Positions 11,218 through 20,958 of a stretch of DNA of 64,000 nucleotides are shown here, in pieces (positions within the stretch are counted from its first letter, which is position 1; the number at the start of each line of letters is the position of its first letter). The notes under the pieces were generated by a model. It ran no database searches. It saw only the letters and a program-made list of their open reading frames with translations, and had not been told where the DNA came from. Location of the stretch: contig NC_018317.1 of the NCBI RefSeq assembly GCF_000234665.1, positions 26,001 through 90,000 on the forward strand. The letters run 5' to 3'. The translations under genes were made by a program, and so were the position numbers. The stretch comes from Leishmania mexicana MHOM/GT/2001/U1103. Taxonomy: Eukaryota > Euglenozoa > Kinetoplastea > Trypanosomatida > Trypanosomatidae.

Positions 11218-12755
11218 CAGAGCCGAGATGGTAAAAGAGGGATGCGTCGTCGTCGACGTCTCTCTCTGATGGTACGCACACAAACGAGCACAGACCCACA
11301 GAGATGTGTGGCGGCTTAACACGGCACGCCCGTGCGTACCGAAAATATGTACCTGTGTGTGTGTGTGTGTGGTGTTCGTGACGATCCGTCTTGTGTTGCC
11401 CCCCCCGTTGGAGGAGGCGGGTGCAAAGAGGTGCAATACACAAAATTCAAACGGCACAAAGAGGCAGAGAGAGACGTGCGCCGCCACTGCCGTCATAGAA
11501 GCATCCACAGCTGCAGCGGCAGCACCCGCACAGGGGCCAAGCGAGGTGAGAAGAGGCGTCAGCATGCACCCCTACACACATACACAAAGCACTTGGTTCA
11601 CCGACCAGCCAACCGCAACGCATTACATCGTGCGAGTCTGCCCATCTAGACAGCACCCCCACCCCCACCACACACACCTCTAGCACCTCCCCCCACCACG
11701 GGGCACCTCACCGCACTTCCGCACGCGTCGATCCAAGAAGATTGGCCAACAAAGAACGAACGAACAACCGAGCTAGGGTGAGTTGAGGAAGGGGAGGAAG
11801 GAGCGTACGTGGGTGCGTCGATGTATGAGAAGCGAGGAGGAGGCGAGGTCGACGCACGCAACGCGACACAACAAGCGAGAGAAGACAAGCACACGAGAAT
11901 ACACAAGGACACTGAAAGAATAAGGGACGCACTGTACAACCTGCGTGGCGGAGAGGGAGGCGACAGCTGAGTGGGTGCGCACAGCCTCACGTGCCAGCCC
12001 AGTAACAAGAACGCAGAAACAAGAGAACTATGGAGAAAAGAAGGCAGCATGAGTAAGTGTCATGCGTGTGTTTGGGCAATGCGGAGGCCTATGAAAGAGG
12101 CAGATGGTCGGGGAGGCGGTGGCGAAGCGACGACTCCTGCTGCTGCTGCTGCCGTCACCGGTGCAGCTGCGGCCGGAGGGGGGGGAGAGGCAGCGTGAGA
12201 AAGGGATGTGTGAATCCGATGACTGTACATGGAAGGGATAGAAAGAGCGAGAGGCAAGACACACACACACAACGATCGTGAGCCCACGACGACTCAAAAC
12301 GGCAGGGAGTAGGGGGATGGTGAAGTGTGGTGGGTGAGTGCGAGCCATGCATGCACGCAATAATAGCAACAGCGGCAGCGGAGGAGTGCGGGGAGAGGCG
12401 GAGCCAAGAAATGGAAAAAGTGGGCGATGGGCAGCCCAACTAAACAAGTCTGTATGTATATGCGCACGCATGAACGTGAGGTGCGTATGGAAGTTGAGCA
12501 GAGCACTGAGAGGGTGGCGAGAGGAGATACACGCGCGCGCATCCGTACGGTGTGGTGGCGCTCCTCAACAGGAGTGGTGGAGGGAAGCGGAGCAGCACAT
12601 GTTTGCGCACACACGCACCGACACGCATGGTTGGAGAACCGTGTGCAGGGAGCGCGCATCTATGCAATAATAAGAAAACAGCCGACGCGGTGAAGAAGAG
12701 GCCGGAGAAAAACAACGGGGCGAGGCGACACAGCAAAAACTCGCCCTGCCGCGAC

Positions 12756-14936
12756 TCACTTGTCCAGACGCTCCATCGTGACCCGACTGCTCAACGTCCC
12801 CGTCTCGTGTATCACGAGGCGTCGCAGCTGCATGTTCTGCTCGTCCACGCGGTCCGCGTACGTCGTGACGAGCTCTAGGTGCTGCTCCATCGACTCCTTC
12901 AGATGGGCCGCCAGGTTCAGTCGCGTCACCTTTACAGGGCAGCCGTAGCGCGAGTACGGGCAAACAACGCTGCCGCAGTCGTTATCGCACGCGGCGCTGA
13001 CCTCGTCGGCGCTTAGGGCACCGGCGTTCCACCGACCTCTTCCCGCCGGTGCACGGTTCGACTCGGATCGGTCCACAAACGATACACCGCTGGCCAACTG
13101 AGGCGATGACCTCAGAGATGATTGGGCTCGAGTGGGCTTGAGTGGGCCGGTGTCTTCGTCCGCGGCCAGCAGACCCACCTGCCCACCTGCCGGCTCGGCC
13201 GCTACCTTGCGATTGTGCGAGGAAGATGCGCGCGATGACGCTGCCGTCTGGGCTGTCGCGCTCTTCGGAATGATCTGCTGCGCTCCGATGCTGGAGGAGG
13301 AGGAGCCCAGCGTCTGTGATGTCTCCATCGAAGTCGATACGATGATGTTCTGAGTAGTGCTGCGCGGTGTATGCGTTGCACGGCTGGGGTTGCGCACGCA
13401 GCTCGTAACATGTCCATCCAGTCGCCCCTTGCGCACAAACTGCAGGCAGTGTGGGCACGCTACCTTCGCAGCGTCGCAACTCTGCTCATGTGCCGCGAGT
13501 ACTTGACGACTCTGCACACAGCCGCAGTATCGACACTTCACCTTGGCCTCCGCGCACTCTTGCTGAGTGTGCCTGTCCATGAGCTGACGCGGCACTGTGG
13601 CACCGCATGCGCCGCAGCGGATCGGTGCGCGGGCGCAGCGCCGGCTGTGGCCGACCAACTCGCCGCGCAGCATGCGCTCGTTGCAGTACTGGCAGCGGAT
13701 AGGCGACTCCTTGCACTCTGCCACATGCCCGTCCAGGTCCTGTTTGTCTACATCCTGCCTACAGTAGGGGCAGACCGCCAGCTGGCGCTTGCACACGTGT
13801 CGGTCGCCAATGAAGATCGGTTGACCGCACATCTTACACGGGATCGGCCTCACACCGTTGTGCGGGTTTGCAGGCCCCTTCAGCTCCTTGATGCGGTCTG
13901 CGTAGCGGAGGGTGTTGAGGGTGTCTTCGCAGTGGCCCTGACACGGTGATATCGCCGCGATCACGCACGTCTTGCAGCGCCCAACGAAGCTCTCGCGAAG
14001 AATCTGCGTTAGTTTTGAGCCGCGGAACGGGATGTGCCGCTTGCGCATCGACATGGCACGTATGCACTCCTTCAGCGCCAGCAGCGACTTGTTGATCTCG
14101 GCGCCTTCGCGGCGCGTCTTGGCATCCGTCTCTGCCGTGTCGGACGCCCGCTCGCTACCTGCGAGGTCTACGAAGGTGATGCGGCCCAGCTGCGACTCAC
14201 TGCTGCTATCCGCTAGCTTCAGCTTGATCTCCAGAACGGCGTGCGACCGCGAGCTGCGATCGTTTGCGTGCGTTGTGCCAATCGCCCTCAGCTGCTGCCC
14301 CCTCATCATCAATGCGTGGACGTCGTCGACAGAGCTGACGATCTGCTCAGTGATGCCGACAATGTGCACGTTCTGGTACTCATCCTGCAGCATCTTCACC
14401 TCCGCTCGATCGTTGAGCAGATCGTAGAGCTTCGCTCCGTACGCCTCATAGAAGCTCGCCGTCATGGTGCTGTGCTCCGTCATGGTGAGAAGCTCCGTCA
14501 CGGCTAAGCTGTAAAGGCCGGGACGCTCTCCTGTGCCGAGCATCGTGTGAGTCTTGCCGCTGCCCGTCTGCCCAAAGGCAAAGATGACAGCGCCGCCGCC
14601 TTCCCGCACATTCTGGAGGAGGGGTTGACAGCAGCCGCGGTAGACCTCCTCGTTAGTGCACGCTTCACCAAAGACGTGATCGTAGCTAAAGCTGCTAGGC
14701 TCAATGATGGGTGTGAGGTCGAGCTTCGTACGCGGCTCGTACACTGTGACGGAAGGGCCACCATTCTCACCGCAGCGCACCACGTCATTCTCGTCATCCT
14801 CGCGGCCCGGGATGCGGGGTCGCTTCCGCACAGCTACGACAATGGATGGGCTGGCGCCAGGGCCGCCCGGCGACACGCCACAGGTGCGCTCTGACTGGCG
14901 GGCCTGCGACTCGCTGCCGGGGCTGTCCTCTCGCAT
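12756..14936 (-). CDS. Kinesin-13-like motor with C-terminal TRAF-like zinc fingers
   Basis: The 726-residue product has a complete kinesin motor near its N-terminus. Counting from ATG 14936: beta-1 IVVAVRKRP at about 32-40, P-loop GQTGSGKT at about 122-129, switch I NDRSSRSH at about 225-232 and switch II DLAGSE at about 257-262. KLDLT, close to the KVD finger motif of microtubule-depolymerising kinesin-13, precedes the P-loop and supports that subfamily. After the motor (about 355) comes a run of Cys/His units (C-x2-C-x11-12-H-x3-5-C, about residues 365-515) resembling TRAF-type zinc fingers, then a Ser/Ala-rich linker. A final unit reads CPYSRYGCPVKV, followed by a short coiled coil. ATG 14936 was chosen because the frame's upstream extension begins with GTG. 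Likely role is microtubule end control with zinc-finger protein contacts. Motor call is firm; subfamily is less so. Confidence 0.92.
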   Translation of the reverse strand: MREDSPGSESQARQSERTCGVSPGGPGASPSIVVAVRKRPRIPGREDDENDVVRCGENGGPSVTVYEPRTKLDLTPIIEPSSFSYDHVFGEACTNEEVYRGCCQPLLQNVREGGGAVIFAFGQTGSGKTHTMLGTGERPGLYSLAVTELLTMTEHSTMTASFYEAYGAKLYDLLNDRAEVKMLQDEYQNVHIVGITEQIVSSVDDVHALMMRGQQLRAIGTTHANDRSSRSHAVLEIKLKLADSSSESQLGRITFVDLAGSERASDTAETDAKTRREGAEINKSLLALKECIRAMSMRKRHIPFRGSKLTQILRESFVGRCKTCVIAAISPCQGHCEDTLNTLRYADRIKELKGPANPHNGVRPIPCKMCGQPIFIGDRHVCKRQLAVCPYCRQDVDKQDLDGHVAECKESPIRCQYCNERMLRGELVGHSRRCARAPIRCGACGATVPRQLMDRHTQQECAEAKVKCRYCGCVQSRQVLAAHEQSCDAAKVACPHCLQFVRKGRLDGHVTSCVRNPSRATHTPRSTTQNIIVSTSMETSQTLGSSSSSIGAQQIIPKSATAQTAASSRASSSHNRKVAAEPAGGQVGLLAADEDTGPLKPTRAQSSLRSSPQLASGVSFVDRSESNRAPAGRGRWNAGALSADEVSAACDNDCGSVVCPYSRYGCPVKVTRLNLAAHLKESMEQHLELVTTYADRVDEQNMQLRRLVIHETGTLSSRVTMERLDK

Positions 14937-16044
14937 CCCCAGTGAGCAGGGGCGCCGAGTTGGCGACACGAGTACGTGCGTGTCCTATATATGTATGTCT
15001 CTATGTGTGCACTGTACTACGGAGCAAGACGGCAAGGGCGAAGAGCTGGGGAAGAGGGACACGAGGGAGCGGGGGCCGGGGCGTCGTGCAGGTGCGGAGA
15101 GTTTTGGAAAGCGGAAGAGAAAAACAACAGGAAGAGATGCCGAAGAGGGATGGGTGGGCGGAGCAGGAGCGCGCACAGCGGGAACGCCACGTGCGCACAC
15201 CAAGGTGAAGCATGAAAGGTTTCGGAGGGGAGGCCGCTCTGGAGAAGAGGGGGCAGAGGAGCAGAACAAAGCCTGGTGGCCCCCCTACGCACCCCCACCC
15301 CACCCCGAGCGATCGATCCTCCAACCGCTGAACAGAGAGCGTTATTCGCCAACAAGGTGGAGATGTGGGAGGCGCACGCGATGCGCGCAGACGCATACAT
15401 ATATGTTGGCGCTGTGCGCTTCCCCTTCCGACCCACGGACATGCATACAGTACCTGTGAGCGAGGGATGGCTCGCATCTTGCACGGCATCGGCAATGCGC
15501 ACAGCCACCCACGAGCAGTCCCGCAGTGCTGCGGAGGTTCGGATGCTGTTGCCTTTGAAGCTTAAATAAACTGTAAGAAAACGCCATGCGCGCACACATT
15601 GCGTGTGTGTGTATCCGTGTAGAGGCAGCGGCAAGGTGACGGGGGAGGAGCAGTGCGGACACACGCACACGCACACCGTCCAGACACGCCAGGGTGCGCC
15701 AAAACAACAGGAGATGCAACGTTCCCCTCCCCGCCGCAGCCGAGCAGGCGCGCGAGGTTCGACTCAACGGATAACAAGATGAGAGGCGAGTGAGTGAAGG
15801 ATGGTTAGTTGTGAGGTGCGATGGGGGCGACTGGTGTACCACAGTACACCGTCGCTATCCCTGTGCGTATGCATGCGTAGACAGCGAGCGACACGAGCGT
15901 GCTGCACGGTCCTCGCTGGTTCCACATTGTCCATACCGATCTTCTCCAACTCTCTCCTCAGCGCCCATTTTTCGGCAACAACGTCGCCAACACGCGCATA
16001 CACATGCAAGCACACGAATGTTCCACAGGTAAGTGTGTCGCTCC
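14937..16044. other. Intergenic spacer
   Basis: About 1.1 kb between the kinesin and mL52 genes. It shows purine-rich plus-strand segments (around 15050-15260) that would act as pyrimidine tracts on the transcript, upstream of the kinesin start. I see no additional gene. Confidence 0.6.
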
Positions 16045-16809
16045 TCACTCGTCCTTGATGGTGTTCTTCGCCTTGGGGCTCATCGGCACCATGAAGTTGT
16101 CGCTCAGCGCCCACCGGCGACGCGACCAGAAGGGTCGCCGCACATCTTTCTTTATGGCGTCGGAGACAAAGGCAGCGGGGTCGTACGTGGCAAACATCGT
16201 GTTCGGCTCCAGCACCTCGCCAGCGTGCTTGTTCGCTAAGTTGACCGGCGTGCGGCCGCTCTCCTCTGCGAAGCGCTCCTCGATAACGCGCGTCACCATG
16301 TCACCTGCCACAGGTCGCGGTGGGCGGCCAAACTCGTCCACGTCCTCGAGGAACAGCGGAATCTCTGGGTCCCAGCTGCGCTGCTCTGGCGTACCCGGAA
16401 TACGTGGCAGAAGCTCCTCTTCTTCGAAGCGCTCCACTATCGCTGCGGATCGGATGAGCTGCACTAACAGGTGGTCCTGGTGATGCTTGAGGGCAAACCG
16501 CTTGCCGCTAATACTCGACGGGGTGCCATCAGCGTACTCGAAGTCCGCAATTTCGCGCGACGGGCCGTACTTGCCGTAGCGGTCGCCGTGGCCGTGATGC
16601 AGCATCCACTCAATATGCGTCTTACGAAAACGCGGCCTCTCTAAGGGAAACAGCGAGCGAGCCGACGGGTAGGCCGGCGCCACCTCCGGGGTGACCCAGG
16701 GAGCGCTGCGCTCGCCCGTGTACGACGAGCGGTACTCCGAGTACTGGCGAGCCAACGCGTGCAATGCAGCACCTGGTAGGCACACGCCGCACCCGTCACG
16801 ACGGCGCAT
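16045..16809 (-). CDS. mL52: Mitochondrial large-subunit ribosomal protein mL52
   Basis: The 254-residue product contains the core of the mL52 family, a mitochondria-specific protein of the large ribosomal subunit. The segment RYGKYGPSREIADFEYADGT lines up with the human mL52 pattern YGPL-ELPDWSYADG-P, followed by the expected basic/helical stretch (KRFALKHHQDHLLVQLIRSA). The N-terminus (MRRRDGCGVCLPGAALHALA) is basic and amphipathic as expected of a mitochondrial import signal. A long extension after the core, about 120 residues rich in charged residues and prolines, is absent from the human protein, in line with the expanded protein shell of kinetoplastid mitoribosomes. ATG 16809 was taken because the frame upstream begins with GTG. 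The match is short but specific. Confidence 0.8.
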   Translation of the reverse strand: MRRRDGCGVCLPGAALHALARQYSEYRSSYTGERSAPWVTPEVAPAYPSARSLFPLERPRFRKTHIEWMLHHGHGDRYGKYGPSREIADFEYADGTPSSISGKRFALKHHQDHLLVQLIRSAAIVERFEEEELLPRIPGTPEQRSWDPEIPLFLEDVDEFGRPPRPVAGDMVTRVIEERFAEESGRTPVNLANKHAGEVLEPNTMFATYDPAAFVSDAIKKDVRRPFWSRRRWALSDNFMVPMSPKAKNTIKDE

Positions 16810-17453
16810 GTGGGCACGTGTCTGTGTGTGATGCACTTTTCCTTTTCAACGAATAATGTTGCTCGTGAGGAAGAGCGAACACAACGCGCAAAACCCAGAA
16901 GAGTGAGGGGGTGACGGATGGACGGACGGATGGGCGAGGGAAGGGGGGTCAGATAATGATTGCATGGGAACATACACACGCCCACGTCGTGTAGAGAGCG
17001 ACAAGAAGTGTGCATGTGGGAGGGGTGGCGGGGAGAGAGCATTCATGGGGGAAGGTCCATATCGTATGTAGACCGAGTAGCCGCACATGTGTGCGCGATG
17101 GCACGTGGCAGCGCGTGACAGACACACGCGCATGCATCACTCACCACGTAGCACGGAGGGAAAGACGAAAACAGAAACCACGACGCTGAGCACAGACAGC
17201 CGCATCGCAGCCGCGCACACCCGAGTTGGCGCACGTGTGCCCGTGCGGATCTCGTCTCCCTTTCGCTTGTCGTTTTGTTAGCAACGGTGCGGGGGGCGTG
17301 TGAGTGACAGAGAGGGCGGGAGAGGGATGCGCAGCCGTGCATATGTGGTAAAGTGGTAGGTGTACGTAGGGTGCCCACGTAGCCCACCTCCCTTCGGCCA
17401 CCATTGCCGTTCCCGCGCCCCCCTCCCCTGGACCTCCCCCTCGGAGTGCCCTC
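16810..17453. other. Intergenic spacer
   Basis: About 0.6 kb between mL52 and the PhyH-like gene, with GA-rich plus-strand DNA around 16890-17040 that gives a pyrimidine tract upstream of the mL52 start. No gene seen. Confidence 0.6.
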
Positions 17454-18875
17454 TTATTCTATATCCAAAGCTCTGTGAATTACGGGGAAAGCCGCATCGT
17501 CCGTCAGCAGCTGCCCGCGCTTGTACGAGTAAAGAGGCCCATGCGAATCGCGCGACGCCCACGAGTTGCGCCTGCCATCAAACACGCACCGGTCCGGTAT
17601 GAGAGAGAAGGCGTAGCTGGTTGCGTGTGCGACAGGCCCGGCGGCAACGGTGCCGGCGGCGTTCTGCGCGGCACCGTAGAGGTTCGCCTGAGTCCCCATG
17701 AGAAGATAGTTGTTGAAGAATAGCACCGCGCCAGGGTTTAGAGGAGGGAGCGCAACAACAGGCAGGTGGCTCACCTCTGGCAGAGCCCGCACCATCGAGC
17801 CAACGTCAAAGATGCCGCCAGGCTGAAAGCGGTCGAGCTCCTTGCCGTCCAGTGAGATACGCCAGACAATGTGATGAGAGCCTGGCATAACCATCGTGGC
17901 AGCATCCGAGTGCGTCGAGCTTGGCCGTTCCAACCCCAGCTGCGCCGACAGCGCATGTGGATGCGCAAAGTTGGTGGAGACACCGGCAAAGCTCATCGGG
18001 GTCGCGTTGCTCAGTGACGTCGCCTCGGTGGCGCTGTCGGAATACACACGCAGCACCACCTCGCCAGCCAAGTACCCTGCAGCCTCCCCAACGAGTTGGC
18101 CCACCGCCCCCTCCGCGGACACCGCGAGCGCCTTCAGCTCAGGAGATGTGCGCCACAGCCAACACCACGTGCGTGGCCAGTCTTGCATGAAGGTCATCGC
18201 CTCGTTGACGTGATGATTGCGGTGGAACACCGACTCCGAGAGTTCGCTGTCTCGGCTGTGCTGCAAGCTGCGCTGGAAGTCCTCGTAGGTGTACTTGGAC
18301 TGCAGCTCCTGGATGCGCTCCTCGGTCATGTTAACCGCCATCTCCTCCTCCGCCGTCACGTACCCGCCGACGCGCCTGTGGGCACTGTAGCGCTCGCGGG
18401 CCTTGGTGAGACGGCGGTATACCCTGTCGACAGCACGTCGCCTCCTTAACGTGATGTGAGTCTTCCTCGCCTGCGTCCCGGCATGACGACCGCGTTCGGC
18501 GGCCTCGTGCTCTTTCTGCCGATCTGACCGCAGCGGCGCGTTGCCGAGGCCCAAAGACGTGGAGGAGGCCAGCGGCGGCGTGGCAGGGTGAAGGGGCTTG
18601 GCACCCGTATCGGCAGCACCGCCAGGGGTTTTCAGGGGGTTCAGCTTAGAGGGTGGCGCCACTGTCGCGCCCAGACGGTGTTGCGCGTCGAGGCCGGGAA
18701 AGATGTTGTCACCTCGCTGCCGCACCGCCGTGTTGCACATCGTCGTCAGCTGGTGGGCAAGCAATGCAGGCAGAAAGTTCTCCACCACCAGGAAACCGTA
18801 GTGGCGGTAGGCGCGCACCGAGACTGGGGCGAAGACCTCGCGAAAACCCTGCACCACACACCCCTTCGGGATCAT
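17454..18875 (-). CDS. Phytanoyl-CoA dioxygenase (PhyH)-like protein, metal ligands apparently lost
   Basis: The 473-residue product has features of the PhyH branch of 2-oxoglutarate/Fe(II) oxygenases: an opening YGFLVVENFLP (residues about 26-36, family 'GF-v--nfl'), a late MVMPGSHH (about 329-335, family 'l-vvPGSH') and PGAVLFFNN (about 381-389, family 'G--lffh'). A basic, disordered insert of about 150 residues splits the N-terminal part. The expected iron triad looks altered: where active members have H-x-D this one has NFAHPH (303-308), and where they have the distal His in a HGS/HGT motif it has MGTQAN (393-398). It may therefore be a non-catalytic member or bind a cofactor differently. 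The upstream frame to 19733 is spacer-like, so ATG 18875 is used. Fold assignment is moderate. Confidence 0.65.
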   Translation of the reverse strand: MIPKGCVVQGFREVFAPVSVRAYRHYGFLVVENFLPALLAHQLTTMCNTAVRQRGDNIFPGLDAQHRLGATVAPPSKLNPLKTPGGAADTGAKPLHPATPPLASSTSLGLGNAPLRSDRQKEHEAAERGRHAGTQARKTHITLRRRRAVDRVYRRLTKARERYSAHRRVGGYVTAEEEMAVNMTEERIQELQSKYTYEDFQRSLQHSRDSELSESVFHRNHHVNEAMTFMQDWPRTWCWLWRTSPELKALAVSAEGAVGQLVGEAAGYLAGEVVLRVYSDSATEATSLSNATPMSFAGVSTNFAHPHALSAQLGLERPSSTHSDAATMVMPGSHHIVWRISLDGKELDRFQPGGIFDVGSMVRALPEVSHLPVVALPPLNPGAVLFFNNYLLMGTQANLYGAAQNAAGTVAAGPVAHATSYAFSLIPDRCVFDGRRNSWASRDSHGPLYSYKRGQLLTDDAAFPVIHRALDIE

Positions 18876-20958
18876 GACAGGGCGACTGTGTGCGTGTATC
18901 CGCGGGCGTTCGTAGGTGCACGTCCTACAGAGAGCGCTGCAAGGGGCATAAGAAGAAGAGAGAATACCAAGGTGGGATGGTGAGGGGTTGCACGACATTG
19001 GGAGGAACATGAGAAGGGCGTAGATGCACGTGACGTTAAACACGGAAAGTACGCACTTCATAGGGTGGAGTGGTACATGCCTGCACATTCCGCGCCCACA
19101 GCAGCAGTGAACGCATGTGGCACAGTCACACACACACGCATACTCAGGCATCTGATCGAGCATGAAGACACAATCGTTGTGGTGGTGAAGGGAGGAAGGG
19201 AGAGAGAACAGAGAGAAAGTGTCCATCTTGGCGTGTGTGTGTGCACATTCCGCATTGTCCTCTCCCTTTATCCCCCTACCAGCAACATCGTGGTCTCTCC
19301 CTCGCTCTACCACTATGGCTGCTTGAGCGTCGAACGGCACAGTGTCGCCACATCGCCTCGTTTTGCTTCGGTGCGTCTTGCGAAGGATGCGGCGAGAAGC
19401 TTCGGATAAGCTTGACAGATATACACAGAGAGAAAAAGGGGAACAGACACACACACACACACACCAAGATGGAGCGAGACACGCAGGCGCGATGATGCAG
19501 GTACAACGGGTGGTGCGTGCATGTGCGTGTGTGTGTGTAAGTACAAAACGACATACAAAGAAACAAAACAAAGAGCGAAGCGGGAGAGGGGGAGAGGGGC
19601 GAAAAAAAGATGCGTGAAGAGACGAGGGAAGAGGCGCCAACGTATGTGCGCAGATGGGCGAGAAGGAGAGATGGACCGATGAGGGTGGGGCGCAGCAGTG
19701 ACAGCACAGAGACACACACATACACGTGCCCACACATCACGAGTCGGAAAAGAGAAAGCAAATGGCGGGAAAAGAAGATCGATGCTTTATGGCAGACCTT
19801 TGCCGCCCCTTGCTGAGTAGATACTGGTGTGCACGTGGGAGGAGAGGGGAGAGGCAAGCGCAGGTGCGCAAGCAACAGACACCTCTCTTCTCCCACGTGT
19901 GTGCGCCATGGCCGTTGTCGTCTATCGAATCCGCCAACGCGCACACTCACACCACGAATGCGTCTCTCTCTCCCATCTCCTCACTCTATCGCCTTCATAT
20001 CAAGTGCCGGCGTTGCCCATCCTCTCCCCCTTCCTCCTCGTCGTTTCCTGGTATCGTCCTTTTTCTGGTGTGCGTGCGTGCGTGTGTTTTATAAACTCTG
20101 ATTGCCCGCTCGTCACGTGTGTCTATGTGTTATCAGCGCATCCGTCCAACAGGGGGGAGGGGGTTGTGCACGGATGTACGTGTAAAGGTAGCAAGGCGAC
20201 TTCTGATGTACGTATCTCTCTGGCTTCGGTGAGGCGTGTGTGATAGAAAAGAAAATGGCGGAAGGGGGGCCGCATGGTGAACGGCAGCACGGGTCTATAC
20301 ATGTCAAACAACAGAACAGTATACGAAGAAGAAACAATGATAAGAGCGTCGAACGGAGACCGGCTGAGGGATGAGGAATGGAATAGAAAGGGGGGACTGA
20401 TAGACCGAGACAGATGGACTCTCCTGCGATGCATGGTGGGTGTATATACGTGTGTGTGTGTGTGTGTGTGTTGGGGGGGGGGGGCGACAGGACACACACA
20501 CAGACGGACATAATAGAGTTGGCATGCAAGGACTTGAGCCACCACAAAAAAAAAGCAACAATGACAAGGCGAGAAGACAGTAACGCAAGACAAATATGTT
20601 TCCTTCTTTTTCCCGTACATGCCCGGCTACACACTCGCTCGCCCTCTTCGCCTGCATCCATGGATGCGTGCGTGTGTCAGCGTGTGTCTTCTACACATGC
20701 TGCTGTACATCGAATAGGGGGGAGATAGAGAGAGTACTAACATGCACGAATGTGCAACGTTAAACAAGAAAAGATTCGTGCGCCGGTTGGTCCATGCTAG
20801 AGGAAAGAGCAAGTAGGCCGAGAGGAAGAGGGGGAAGGGTGTCGTTCACGTGCAAGGAGCAGCGCCGACCGCGCCCCCCACCGGGCCCTTCGTCGTGATC
20901 GGGGTGCGGTTGCCCCCCCCCTGCGCGGCCCCCTCCCTCCCCTGTTGCACGTGCCTTC
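18876..20958. other. Intergenic spacer, 2.1 kb
   Basis: Noncoding DNA downstream of the PKA regulatory subunit gene and upstream of the PhyH-like gene. It contains several CA/GT runs, including one at 20450-20471 followed by twelve G. Frames on both strands are low-complexity. Confidence 0.6.
20450..20484. repeat. (TG)n microsatellite followed by a 12-G run
   Basis: A plus-strand run of about eleven TG units, then TT and twelve consecutive G. It lies in the probable 3' UTR of the PKA regulatory subunit gene, where the transcript carries the complementary C-run and CA repeat. Confidence 0.85.

Larger units (their letters stand above)
8345..12755. other. 4.4 kb spacer, mostly without genes
   Basis: This gap lies between the coiled-coil gene and the kinesin gene and would form the long 3' UTR and spacer downstream of the kinesin gene. 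Most of it is GA-, CA- and G-rich low-complexity DNA. One short stretch (about 9700-10200) has more balanced composition and an ORF, listed separately with low confidence. Two ambiguous bases lie at 11195 and 11197 beside G-runs. Confidence 0.55.

Noticed and set aside
14937..14969. Eleven-residue upstream extension of the kinesin frame
   Set aside because: The extension begins with GTG, not ATG; the first ATG is at 14936.
14704..15459. Plus-strand 251-residue frame near the kinesin start
   Set aside because: Half of it is antisense to the kinesin N-terminus and the rest is low-complexity spacer.
16810..16836. Upstream extension of the mL52 frame
   Set aside because: It begins with GTG; ATG 16809 gives a plausible mitochondrial leader.
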